Origin: Streptomyces misionensis
GTDB taxonomy: Bacteria; Actinomycetota; Actinomycetes; Streptomycetales; Streptomycetaceae
Direction: 5' to 3'
Length of the DNA: 64,000 nucleotides
Assembly: GCF_900104815.1 (NCBI RefSeq)
Contig: NZ_FNTD01000004.1
Span: 7,129,001-7,193,000, forward strand
Shown: positions 36,463-44,491 of the stretch, piece by piece
Numbering within the stretch: position 1 is the stretch's first letter
Layout: each line of letters opens with the position of its first letter
Notes under the pieces: model-generated
The model's database searches: none
The model's input: the letters and a program-made list of their open reading frames with translations, nothing else
Told to the model about the DNA's origin: nothing
Translations under genes and position numbers: made by a program

Positions 36463-37677
36463 GTGCGCAAATGGCTCGCCGGGCCGGACGCGGAGGCCGA
36501 ACCGGCCGCGGTGTGGGCGCTGTGCGCGCTGATGGCCGCGACGTTCTGCGTCGTGACCACGGAGCACCTGCCCGCCGGTCTGCTGCCGCAGATCTCGTCC
36601 GGGCTCGGGGTGTCGCTGTCGGTCGCGGGACAGCTGGTCACGGGCTACGCCCTCACCGTGATGCTGCTCACCGTGCCGCTGACCTACCTCACCCGGCGGA
36701 TTCCGCGCCGGCCGCTGCTGCTGGGGCTGATGACGCTGTTCGTGCTGGCCGGCCTGGGCTCGGCGGCCGCGCCGAACTACGCCCTGCTGCTGGCCTCGCG
36801 CGCCGTGACGGCCCTGGTGCACGCCGTGTTCTGGGCGGTGGTCACGGTCACCGCCACGGCGCTGTTCTCCCCGGCGGTGCGGGGCCGGATCCTCGCCCTG
36901 GTGTACGGGGCCACCTCGCTGGCGACGATCGTGGGCGTCCCGGCCGGAAGCTGGATCGGCCAGCACGCGGGGTGGCGTGTGGCGTTCCTGGCCCTGAGCG
37001 GCATCGGGCTGGTCGCGCTGGCCGTCGTGGCCGTCTTCCTGCCCGCCACGGCCGTCTCCCGGACGCGCGACGACGACACCGCGGTCCCCGACACCTCGCG
37101 CTACGTCGTGCTGCTCGTGACCATCGTCCTGGCGCTCGCGGGCCTGTCGATGGCGTTCACCTACACGGTGCCGTTCCTGACGAAGGTGACGGGCTTCTCC
37201 ACGGCGGCGGTCGCCCCGCTCCTGCTGCTGCGCGGCGCGGCCGGTGTCGCCTCGGTCTCCGTCGCGGGCAACCTCGCGGACCGGCACCCGAGGCTGGCGA
37301 CGACGGCACCGGTGGCCCTGCTGTCCGTGTCGCTGATCGGCATGTACCTCGCGGGGACCACACCGGTCCTCGTCGCCGTGCTGATGGCCACCTCGGGCCT
37401 CGCGGTCCTCGTGATGATCACGACGCTGACGAACGAACTGCTGTCCGTCGCCCCCGGCGACCTGTACATCGCCTCCGCCGGGGGAAACGCCGTGTTCAAC
37501 GCGGGCACGGCCGCGGGCGCGGCCTCCGGGGGACTGGTGCTGTCGGACATCGGCGTCCGCGGCACCGCGCTGCTGGGCGGTCTGCTGGCCGCGGCGGCGG
37601 TGGCGGTCCTGCTCGCGGACCAGGCGAGGGGACGCACACGGGGCACGGTGCGGGCGCCGGCCGACGAGTCGCCGTGA
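36463..37677 (+). CDS. MFS transporter (DHA1 type)
   Basis: A 404-residue major facilitator with about twelve helices, starting at GTG 36463 after GTGGAGGTGAAC. Helix one contains ALMAATFCVVTTEHLPAGLLPQI, a pattern shared with AraJ/sugar-efflux and chloramphenicol-exporter members; RRIPRRPLLLG is the cytoplasmic loop 2-3 motif. Placed directly after two sugar-type dehydrogenases, it may export the cluster's product or an intermediate. Substrate unproved. Confidence 0.85.
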   Translation: MRKWLAGPDAEAEPAAVWALCALMAATFCVVTTEHLPAGLLPQISSGLGVSLSVAGQLVTGYALTVMLLTVPLTYLTRRIPRRPLLLGLMTLFVLAGLGSAAAPNYALLLASRAVTALVHAVFWAVVTVTATALFSPAVRGRILALVYGATSLATIVGVPAGSWIGQHAGWRVAFLALSGIGLVALAVVAVFLPATAVSRTRDDDTAVPDTSRYVVLLVTIVLALAGLSMAFTYTVPFLTKVTGFSTAAVAPLLLLRGAAGVASVSVAGNLADRHPRLATTAPVALLSVSLIGMYLAGTTPVLVAVLMATSGLAVLVMITTLTNELLSVAPGDLYIASAGGNAVFNAGTAAGAASGGLVLSDIGVRGTALLGGLLAAAAVAVLLADQARGRTRGTVRAPADESP

Positions 37678-37871
37678 CGCGGAGACACGCACCGGGCGGG
37701 CCGGCGTTGGCGGACCTCGGCGGCCGCGGTGCCGGCACCGCGGCCGGCAGCCGCCACGACGCGGGCACGCACACCGGCATGGCCCAGGCCGTGCGCCGAG
37801 GACGCGCCGCGCCGGCCGTCGTCACCGGTCCGGGGCGGCTCCGTGCGGGCTCACGCTCCGGGCGCGCGCGG

Positions 37872-39080
37872 TCAGCGCAGCAGCAGGGCAGGATCGGCGT
37901 ACACGTGCTCGACGACCTGGCCCGCGGCGCCGAGTACCGCCGCGTTCTTGCCGAGTGAGGAGACCGCGACGGTCGGCACCTGCCCGTAGAGCCCGCCGGC
38001 GCGCAGCGCCGCCTCCACCGCGGGGGTGGTCCACGCGGCGAGCGCGGAGAAGATGCCGCCGAGCACGATCGAGTCCGGATCGAGCACCTTGACCACGGCG
38101 GTCAGCGCCCGTCCCAGCGCGTCGCCGGCCCGCAGCACCGCCTCGGTCGCGTCCCGGTCGCCGGCGTCGAGCAGCGTGGTCAGCGCCGACAGCGGCTCCA
38201 ACGGGCCCACGGCGGCCGCCGAGTCCCCGAGCCCTGCGGCCCGCAGAATCGCGTCCCGCCCGGCGACACGCTCCAGACAGCCGCGCGCGCCGCAGGCACA
38301 CGGCTCGCCGGCCGGATCCACCTGGAGATGGCCCAGTTCCCCCGCGTAGCCGTGCGCCCCCTGGAACACCCGGCCGTCGAGCACCACGCCCGCGCCGATG
38401 CCGATCTCCCCGGACACGTGCACGAAGTCGCCCAGGACGGCGTGCCCCGCGCCGAACCACAGTTCACCGAGCGCCGCCAGGTTCGCCTCGTTCTCCGCAC
38501 CGGTCGGCAGCTTCAGCCCGGACAGACCCAGGTCGGTGAAGTCCGCCGCCGGGACGTCGCGCCAGGCGAAGTTGGGGGCGCGGAGCATTCCGGCGCGGTC
38601 CACCAGGCCGGGCAGCGCGACGTTCGCCCCGATCACCGGCAGGCCTTGCTCGTTCGCGGAGTCCACCGCCTGCTGGGCCAGCCGGGCCAGCGCGGCGGCG
38701 ATCTCGCCGGGCTTGCGGTTGCGGTTGTCCGCCGCCACCAGGAGCCGGTAGCGCACCCGCCGGCCCAGGTCGAGCACGGCCGCGGCCAGGTAGTCGACGT
38801 TCACTTCGAGCCCGAGCCCCGCCGCGCCCGCGCCGTTGACGGCCACGCCTATGCCCGGGCGGCCCCGGTCCCCTTCGTGCAGCATGTCCCCGTCGTGCAC
38901 GAGACCGGCCTCCGCGAGCACCGCGATGAGGTTCGAGACGGTCGTCTTGGTGAAGCCGGTGAGCACGGCGAGCCGGGCCCGGGTGACCGGCTGGTGCTCG
39001 GCGATCACCCCGAGCAGTACGGCCAGGTTCCGCTCCCGCATCGAGGCATGGCGGATGGGCTCGCGGATTTCGGATGGCAT
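37872..39080 (-). CDS. ROK-family transcriptional regulator within the cluster
   Basis: A 402-residue ROK regulator. wHTH: MRERNLAVLLGVIAEHQPVTRARLAVLTGFTKTTVSNLIAVLAEAGLV. ROK domain: TGAENEANLAALGEL, VSGEIGIGAGVVLDG, YAGELGHLQV and the zinc motif CACGARGCLERV. A -10-like TAGCCT ends six bases before the ATG and there is no ribosome site, suggesting a leaderless message. It lies between the plus-strand dehydrogenase/MFS trio and the minus-strand biosynthetic set, so it is a strong candidate for a cluster-specific regulator sensing a sugar-like ligand. Confidence 0.87.
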   Translation of the reverse strand: MPSEIREPIRHASMRERNLAVLLGVIAEHQPVTRARLAVLTGFTKTTVSNLIAVLAEAGLVHDGDMLHEGDRGRPGIGVAVNGAGAAGLGLEVNVDYLAAAVLDLGRRVRYRLLVAADNRNRKPGEIAAALARLAQQAVDSANEQGLPVIGANVALPGLVDRAGMLRAPNFAWRDVPAADFTDLGLSGLKLPTGAENEANLAALGELWFGAGHAVLGDFVHVSGEIGIGAGVVLDGRVFQGAHGYAGELGHLQVDPAGEPCACGARGCLERVAGRDAILRAAGLGDSAAAVGPLEPLSALTTLLDAGDRDATEAVLRAGDALGRALTAVVKVLDPDSIVLGGIFSALAAWTTPAVEAALRAGGLYGQVPTVAVSSLGKNAAVLGAAGQVVEHVYADPALLLR

Positions 39081-39172
39081 GGGGCAAGGCTAGTCGGTGG
39101 GTGCGCGCCGGCCGCGCCGGCCTGCTGCGAAGCCGCTCGGGCCACGGTGGCGCGGCTCCCGGCGGGCGGGGC

Positions 39173-40744
39173 TCAGCACTCCCCGTCCCGCAGCAGCCTC
39201 GCCGCGCACCGGCCCGCCCTGGCCGCCAGCGCCATGATGGTGAGGGTCGGGTTCTGCCAGCCGCCGGAGGGGAAGCAGGCGCCGTCGGCGACGAAGACGT
39301 TCGGCGCGTCCCAGCAGCGGTTGTCACGGTCCAGGACCGAGTCGGCCGGGGAGTCGCCCATGCGGGCGGTCCCGAGGTCGTGGACGTTGCGGCCGGGGGC
39401 GGTGAGCGCCTGCGCGACCGAAAGGTCTTTCAGACCGGCGATCGAGGCCGCCAGTTCCACCTCCTGCCGCATGGCGCCGTAGAGCCGCTCCTCGTGCGGT
39501 CCGTAGCCGCAGTCGATGACGGGGACGGGGACGCCCCAGCGGTCGCGCTTGTCGCCGAGCTTCACCCGGTTGTGCCAGTACGGCAGCATCTCCCCCTGTG
39601 CGTCGATGCCGCCCAGCACCGCGCCGTCGCCGGTGCCCCGTTGCAGGGTCACCCACAGGGCGAAGGGACGGACGTCGCCCTTTCCCGGCTGGGCGGGGGG
39701 TACGAGCAGCCCGCACTGGCGTCCGGCCGCCGGGAGCACCGAGCCGGCCGAGTATCCGGGGAGGACACCCGAGGACGTCACCAGCGGATGGTCCATGAGG
39801 CCGCGGCCCAGCCAGCCGCTGCTGTTGCCGAGACCCCGTGGGTGGCGTGGACTGTGCGAGTTCAGCATCAGCCGGGCGGTCTCGATGGTGCCGCCGCACA
39901 GGAAGACGACGCGGGCCCGGGCGTGGTGCCGCCGCCCGGTGGTGACGTCCACGTAATCGACCCCGGTCGCCCGGCCGTTCACCGGGTCGGTGGTCACCGA
40001 GGTGACGCGGGCGCCCGGCCGCAGCGTCAGCCGCCCGGTGCGTTCGGCCGCGGTGAGGGCGGTGGCCTGCACCGTGAACCCCGGCCAGCCGCCGGCGCCC
40101 GCGTCGGCCGGTACGAAGCGCACCGGGACCGGGCGTGTGCCCGGGCGCCGGTAGGCCCGCCGGAAGTCCGCCTCGGCGGGAGTGAGCGCGGGCGGCTCGC
40201 CCCGGAAGCGGCCATGGGGGAGCTGCGCGAGATCCTCGGCGGTTCCCCGCAGACCGAGGAGTCCCTCGACGGCCTCGTAGGCGTCGGCGAGATCCTCGTA
40301 ACCGATCGGCCAGCGCAGCGAGTGGCCGTCCAGGTCGGCCGCCTGCGTCTCGAACGGCGACAGCCGCAGCGCCGATCCGCCCCAGATCAGCGAGCGGCCG
40401 CCGACCTGCATGCCCCGGATCCAGGTGTAGGGCAGCGCGGGCGGGGTCTCGTAGGGGTGTTCCAGGTCGTCCACGAAGAGGTGCGGGCCCCGGGGCGCGA
40501 AGTTGAAGTGGCTGCGCTGGACCGGCTGCCGCGGCCAGGCGTCGGCGTCCTCGCGGTCGGGCGCGGTGTACGACGCGGCCCGGTCCGGGATCTGGGCGGG
40601 CTCGCGCGCGGGGCCGGCCTCCAGCATCAGGGCGTCGAACCCGGCCTCGGTCAGCTCCTTCGCGGCCCAGGAGCCCGCGAACCCGGAACCGACCACGATG
40701 GCGTCGTACGCCGGGCCCGCCTGTTCCGTCTCGATGTCGTTCAC
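39173..40744 (-). CDS. GMC-family FAD oxidoreductase
   Basis: A 523-residue flavoprotein alcohol oxidase/dehydrogenase. ADP-binding motif DAIVVGSGFAGSWAAKELTEAGFDALMLEAGP at the N-terminus; FAD/substrate loop GMQVGGRSLIWGGSALRLSPFE; C-terminal FAD segment NVFVADGACFPSGGWQNPTLTIMALAARAG, where the Asn of QNPT and the His of NVHDLGTARMGD are the usual catalytic positions. It resembles the glucose/fructose dehydrogenase and pyranose oxidase branch, which also includes the 6'-dehydrogenases of aminoglycoside pathways and the C3 oxidases of C-glycoside breakdown. No signal peptide. Last gene of a minus-strand set, 100 bases after the StrG-like gene. Confidence 0.86.
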   Translation of the reverse strand: MNDIETEQAGPAYDAIVVGSGFAGSWAAKELTEAGFDALMLEAGPAREPAQIPDRAASYTAPDREDADAWPRQPVQRSHFNFAPRGPHLFVDDLEHPYETPPALPYTWIRGMQVGGRSLIWGGSALRLSPFETQAADLDGHSLRWPIGYEDLADAYEAVEGLLGLRGTAEDLAQLPHGRFRGEPPALTPAEADFRRAYRRPGTRPVPVRFVPADAGAGGWPGFTVQATALTAAERTGRLTLRPGARVTSVTTDPVNGRATGVDYVDVTTGRRHHARARVVFLCGGTIETARLMLNSHSPRHPRGLGNSSGWLGRGLMDHPLVTSSGVLPGYSAGSVLPAAGRQCGLLVPPAQPGKGDVRPFALWVTLQRGTGDGAVLGGIDAQGEMLPYWHNRVKLGDKRDRWGVPVPVIDCGYGPHEERLYGAMRQEVELAASIAGLKDLSVAQALTAPGRNVHDLGTARMGDSPADSVLDRDNRCWDAPNVFVADGACFPSGGWQNPTLTIMALAARAGRCAARLLRDGEC

Positions 40745-40844
40745 CGTCGTGCCGCTCCAGTCGGTGTCGGGCAGCGCGTCGCCGCGTGCGTCGGGTCTGT
40801 GGCGGTCGCGTGTCGGCCGCGGACGCGGTCACCGGTACGCGCGG

Positions 40845-41489
40845 TCATGCCGCGCCGTCCTCGCGTGCGCGCAGCCAGCGGATCGGGCCGTCGATGCCGG
40901 TGTGGTGCGGCGTCGCGAGCCCTTCGTGGAAGAGGGATTCGGGGATCACCCGGAAGTCGAAACTGACCCGGGTCCGCTCGGAGGCGTTGCGCTGGTTGCC
41001 GTGCATGAGGTTCGCGCTGTCGAACACGAGCATCTGCCCGTAGCGCATGGGGTGCGGCCGGAAGTCCTCGGCGCCCTCGCTCGACTCGATCCACAGGCTG
41101 TTCTCGGGGGTCGTCCGCGTGAGCGGCACCCAGCAGGTGATCTCGCACGGGTTGTGGCCGCCGCTGCGGTCGCGGTGGTAACTGCCGACGCCATGACGGC
41201 CCGGCAACTGGATGCGCCAGTTCGGCACGTGCTGGTAGCGGACGTCCTCGCCGACCAGTTCGGTGATCACCGTCCGGACGAACTCCCGGTACAGCGCGGC
41301 GAACGGCTCGACGTCGTAGAGCCGGCGGTGCATCGCGGAGGACTGGTCCCCGAAGCCCGGCTGCTCCTCGCCCTCGGGCGCGTACCGCCGGTGCCACCGG
41401 GCCAGGTCCGGCACGCCGGTGGCCGCGCGCGTCGCGCCGGCGAAGTCGAACCGCCGGGTGTCGTACGGGACGATCAGTTTGCCGAGCAT
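40845..41489 (-). CDS. StrG-like Fe(II)/2-oxoglutarate dioxygenase-family protein
   Basis: A 214-residue protein with the layout of the StrG family of streptomycin clusters and of phytanoyl-CoA-type oxygenases: WRIQLPGRHGVGSYHRD, then EITCWVPLTRTTPENSLWIES, and LMHGNQRNASERTRVSFDFRVIP. The probable iron ligands are His105 and Asp107 (HRD) and His163 (MHGN), with Arg174 for 2-oxoglutarate, so the facial triad is intact. It would hydroxylate, epimerise or desaturate a cluster intermediate, possibly a sugar or cyclitol. It overlaps the end of the glycosyltransferase gene by 16 bases, so the two are co-translated. Confidence 0.82.
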   Translation of the reverse strand: MLGKLIVPYDTRRFDFAGATRAATGVPDLARWHRRYAPEGEEQPGFGDQSSAMHRRLYDVEPFAALYREFVRTVITELVGEDVRYQHVPNWRIQLPGRHGVGSYHRDRSGGHNPCEITCWVPLTRTTPENSLWIESSEGAEDFRPHPMRYGQMLVFDSANLMHGNQRNASERTRVSFDFRVIPESLFHEGLATPHHTGIDGPIRWLRAREDGAA

Positions 41490-42895
41490 GCGTCCTCCCC
41501 CGGGGCGACGGGAGCGATCGTGAAGCGGGGCTCGAAGCCGATGAGGTGACTCAGCTGCAGGTCGACGCCGCCGATGTTGCTGAAGTCCTCGCCGTGGAAG
41601 ACGTTCTTGCGGATGAACTCGGCGGTCTTGCGCCGGTACCCGGAGCGGGCCAGCAGGAGGGCGAGCGTGGCCAGGTGGCGGGGGGTGCCCCGCTGGTGCA
41701 GTGCGGTGAAGGACCGGCGCAGCGCGTCGATCATCCGGTCCGCGCCGTCCCGGTCGGGGATGTCCAGGCCGCGCATCCCGAGCCGCCCGAGGAACGCCCG
41801 CTGGACGGGGGTCGGTTCGAGGTCGAAGGCCGACCGTTCCTTGGCCTCTCCACGGATCAGCGACAGCAGCAGGTCGTCGTGGTCGGCGTAGTACCGGTGG
41901 CCGCGCCCGGCGGGCGGTACCGCCTTGGCGACGAGCAGGTCGGCCGCGTGGGCGACGTCGACGTCACCGAGGCGCGCCGCGAGGTGGGTGGTGAATTCGG
42001 TGTCCGTGCGCAGGGCGGTGGGCAGCAGCGACTCGGCCGGCAGCAGCTCGGAGGTGGCCGCGTGGGTGGACGCCATGACCGGTGTGCCGATGAACGAGGC
42101 CTCCACCAGCACCCGTCCGAAGGTCTCCAGGGAGGAGGTGCTGGGGAAGAACAGCACGTCCATCTCCCGGTACTCCCGCCACAGCCGGGCCCGGTCCACC
42201 GGCGGGAGCCAGGTGTAGCCGGGGACCGGGGGTTCCGCCTGGGCCCGCCCCGCGCGCCGTGGGCCCTCGCCGATCGCCACCAGCTCGAAGGCCCCCGGAG
42301 CGCGCCGGTGCAGTTCGCGCTGGAGGCTGACCGCCTGCGCGTGGTTCTTGTCGTCGGTGAGCCGTCCGACGAAGCCGACACGGGTGGGGCCCTTGCCTCC
42401 CGAGCCGGTCCAGGACCCGGCCAGCTCCCCGGGGAACCAGCGGGTCAGGGGGTAGCAGACGGCCTGCGTGGAGGCCGCGAGGCCGGGGAACAGCAGGCTG
42501 TACAGGGCGAGCGAGTAGCGCGACGAGTGGTAGAGCACGTCGCCCGGACGCACGTAGGGCGCCGAGAGGGCTTCTTGCTGGAGGTAGCCGTTCCACAGCG
42601 CGGTGCGCGCGTCCCGGACGATCCTGAAGTCGAGCCCGAGCCGTTCGCGCAGATGGAAGTACAGGTAGGCGTGCGGTCCCACCGTCGCGACGACGACGTC
42701 GCAGCCCGTCAGGGCCTCGCGCGCGGCCTCGTCGCTGCGGAAGAGTTCGACCATGTCGTGGGGTCTGGCCCGCACCTCGGAGCTTTCGTCCAGCAGCCGG
42801 CCGATCTCCGTGTAGGCGAAGTTCGCGCCGTCCTTGCCGGGGTGGCCGGCGTAGCTGTGGAAGCGGTGGAAGCCGGTGACCAGGGCATGTCCCAT
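41474..42895 (-). CDS. GT-B glycosyltransferase (group 1)
   Basis: A 473-residue glycosyltransferase. N-terminal acceptor domain begins MGHALVTGFHRFHSYAGHPG. The donor domain has TRVGFVGRLTDDKNHAQAVSL, EGPRRAG, YREMDVLFFPSTSSLETFGRVLVEASFIGTPVMAS with the retaining-type E-x7-E region (SLETFGRVLVE). The last ~100 residues (from about VQRAFLGRL) are an extra helical tail not typical of GT4 enzymes. ATG 42895 is preferred; an in-frame ATG at 42946 overlaps the SHMT-like gene's stop and is possible. It should glycosylate the cluster's aglycone or sugar-like core from a nucleotide-sugar donor. Confidence 0.83.
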   Translation of the reverse strand: MGHALVTGFHRFHSYAGHPGKDGANFAYTEIGRLLDESSEVRARPHDMVELFRSDEAAREALTGCDVVVATVGPHAYLYFHLRERLGLDFRIVRDARTALWNGYLQQEALSAPYVRPGDVLYHSSRYSLALYSLLFPGLAASTQAVCYPLTRWFPGELAGSWTGSGGKGPTRVGFVGRLTDDKNHAQAVSLQRELHRRAPGAFELVAIGEGPRRAGRAQAEPPVPGYTWLPPVDRARLWREYREMDVLFFPSTSSLETFGRVLVEASFIGTPVMASTHAATSELLPAESLLPTALRTDTEFTTHLAARLGDVDVAHAADLLVAKAVPPAGRGHRYYADHDDLLLSLIRGEAKERSAFDLEPTPVQRAFLGRLGMRGLDIPDRDGADRMIDALRRSFTALHQRGTPRHLATLALLLARSGYRRKTAEFIRKNVFHGEDFSNIGGVDLQLSHLIGFEPRFTIAPVAPGEDACSAN

Positions 42896-42935
42896 GAGAG
42901 TGCCGCCTTTCGCTGCTGTCGGTTCCGGCCCCGGC

Positions 42936-44213
42936 TCAGAGTTCATCGCCCGCGGCCGCGGTGCTCGCGGCCAGATCGCCGAGCGCGTCGTCGGGGCGCG
43001 GCCGGGTGCGCAGCGCGTCCGCGCGCTTGCGCAGCAGGGTGATCTGCGGTGCGTCCCAGTCCCGGGCGCGCAGTGCCACCAGCACGATGTCGGCGAGTTC
43101 GCGCACGTCGTCCTCGTCGAAGCCGCGGGAGGTGATCGTCGGAGTGCCCAGGCGCAGCCCGCTGGCGACGAAGGGGGGCCTCGGGTCGGCGGGCAGCATG
43201 TTGCGGTTGGACAGGATTCCCAGGTCCTGGAGGCGGCCCTCGGCCTCGCGGCCGGTCAGCGCGGTACGGGTGAGGTCGACGACCAGCAGGTGGGTGTCGG
43301 TGCCGCCGGTCACCAGGTCGAGTCCGCCGTCGAGCAGCAGGCCGGCGAGCAGCCGCGCGTTGGCGACCACGCGTTCCTGGTAGACGCGGAAGGCGGGGGT
43401 CGCCGCGTCCTGGAGGGTGGCCGCGAGCGAGACGAGGCCGGCCATCCCGACGGAGGACTGGAGCCCGGGGAAGATCGCCGAGTCGATGCGCGTGCGCAGG
43501 GATTCGGGGCACAGGACGATTCCGCCGCGCGTGCCGCGCAGCGTCTTCTCCACGGAGGTGGTCACCACGGTCTCCGGCTGGGCGCACGGGTTGGCGTGCA
43601 GCCCGGCGGCGACCAGGCCGGCGATGTGCGAGATGTCCGCGACGAGGGTCGCCCCGACGTCGCGCGCCACCTCGCCGAACAGCGCGAAGTCGACCGCCCT
43701 GGGATAGGCGGAGTACCCGGCGACGATGACGCGCGGGCGTTCCCGCTCGGCGATCTCCCGGATGTCGTCGTAGGGCAGCAGACCGGTCTCGGGGTCCACC
43801 GAGTACGGGACGACCCGGTAGAGCTCCGAGACGATGTGCTTGGGGTGGCCGTGCGAGAGGTGGCCCCCGGAGGTCACGGCCATGGACAGCAGGGTGTCGC
43901 CGGGCCGCAGCAAGGCGCGGTAGGCGGCGAGGTTCGCCAGGGAGCCGGAGGCGGGCTGCACATTGGCGTGCTCGCCGCCGAACACGGCGCGTGCGCGTTG
44001 CGCCGTGATCCTTTCGACCTCGTCGAAGATCGAGGTGCCGGCGTAGGGCTTGCGCCCGACGTGCCCCTCGGCGGAGCGGAACTGGGCCACTCCCCAGGTG
44101 TGGTTGTCGCGCACCGCCGCGATCGGCGCGTTGGACGCGGCGATGAGGTCGATGCTCTCCAGGTAGTGCCGGTCCTCGCGGTGCAACAGCCGCGCAAGTT
44201 CGAGGTCACGCAT
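42936..44213 (-). CDS. SHMT-like PLP enzyme with altered active site
   Basis: A 425-residue fold-type I PLP enzyme clearly related to serine hydroxymethyltransferase (for example NVQPASGSLANLAAYRALLRPGD, GGHLSHGHP, DISHIAGLVAAG, SGGTD/HLLVVDL-type blocks). The PLP lysine is Lys223 in VEKTLRGTRGG, Asp193 and His196 are kept, and the substrate-carboxylate Arg is Arg354. But the SENF/SENY motif holding the catalytic Glu reads AASNAP, giving Ser27, the Tyr of KYAEGY is Ser, and the residue before the PLP lysine is Glu222 instead of His. Folate-dependent retro-aldol chemistry is therefore doubtful; another aldol or transfer reaction is likelier. GAGGTG lies six bases before the ATG. Confidence 0.87.
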   Translation of the reverse strand: MRDLELARLLHREDRHYLESIDLIAASNAPIAAVRDNHTWGVAQFRSAEGHVGRKPYAGTSIFDEVERITAQRARAVFGGEHANVQPASGSLANLAAYRALLRPGDTLLSMAVTSGGHLSHGHPKHIVSELYRVVPYSVDPETGLLPYDDIREIAERERPRVIVAGYSAYPRAVDFALFGEVARDVGATLVADISHIAGLVAAGLHANPCAQPETVVTTSVEKTLRGTRGGIVLCPESLRTRIDSAIFPGLQSSVGMAGLVSLAATLQDAATPAFRVYQERVVANARLLAGLLLDGGLDLVTGGTDTHLLVVDLTRTALTGREAEGRLQDLGILSNRNMLPADPRPPFVASGLRLGTPTITSRGFDEDDVRELADIVLVALRARDWDAPQITLLRKRADALRTRPRPDDALGDLAASTAAAGDEL

Positions 44214-44409
44214 CAGGGCACCTCATGAGTTCAGCGGGTGGTGGAAGAACGGGCGTCAGGGCCCGCGGAGATCGCGACAGATGGCGGACGCCCCGGTCGG
44301 CATGGCGGGTCCTGCGGAAGGAACGGAGCAGGGCAGGAGGGATTCCGGTCGAAGCCGAGGGGATCGTCGTGCTCTGCGTGAAGCCGCGCGCTGGGTCAGT
44401 CGAGAAGGA

Positions 44410-44457
44410 TTGATCCAGATGGTGGATTAATACAGCACGCGGTCATGGGCGTGTCAA
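44410..44457 (-). promoter_or_regulatory. Regulated promoter of the minus-strand cluster operon
   Basis: On the minus strand: -35 TTGACA (44457-44452), 19-base spacer, -10 TATTAA (44432-44427). An imperfect dyad covers the -10 and the presumed start: arms TTGATCCA (44410-44417) and TGGATTAA (44423-44430), seven of eight positions symmetric, five-base centre. The transcript would have a ~200-base leader to the SHMT-like ATG at 44213. Confidence 0.7.
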
Positions 44458-44491
44458 CGATTCGGACTTGTTTGGCCCGGCGAATTGCCGC

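Noticed and set aside
44225..44413. 62-codon plus-strand frame in the gap upstream of the SHMT-like gene
   Set aside because: Lies in the predicted leader of the minus-strand operon, has no ribosome site or family resemblance.
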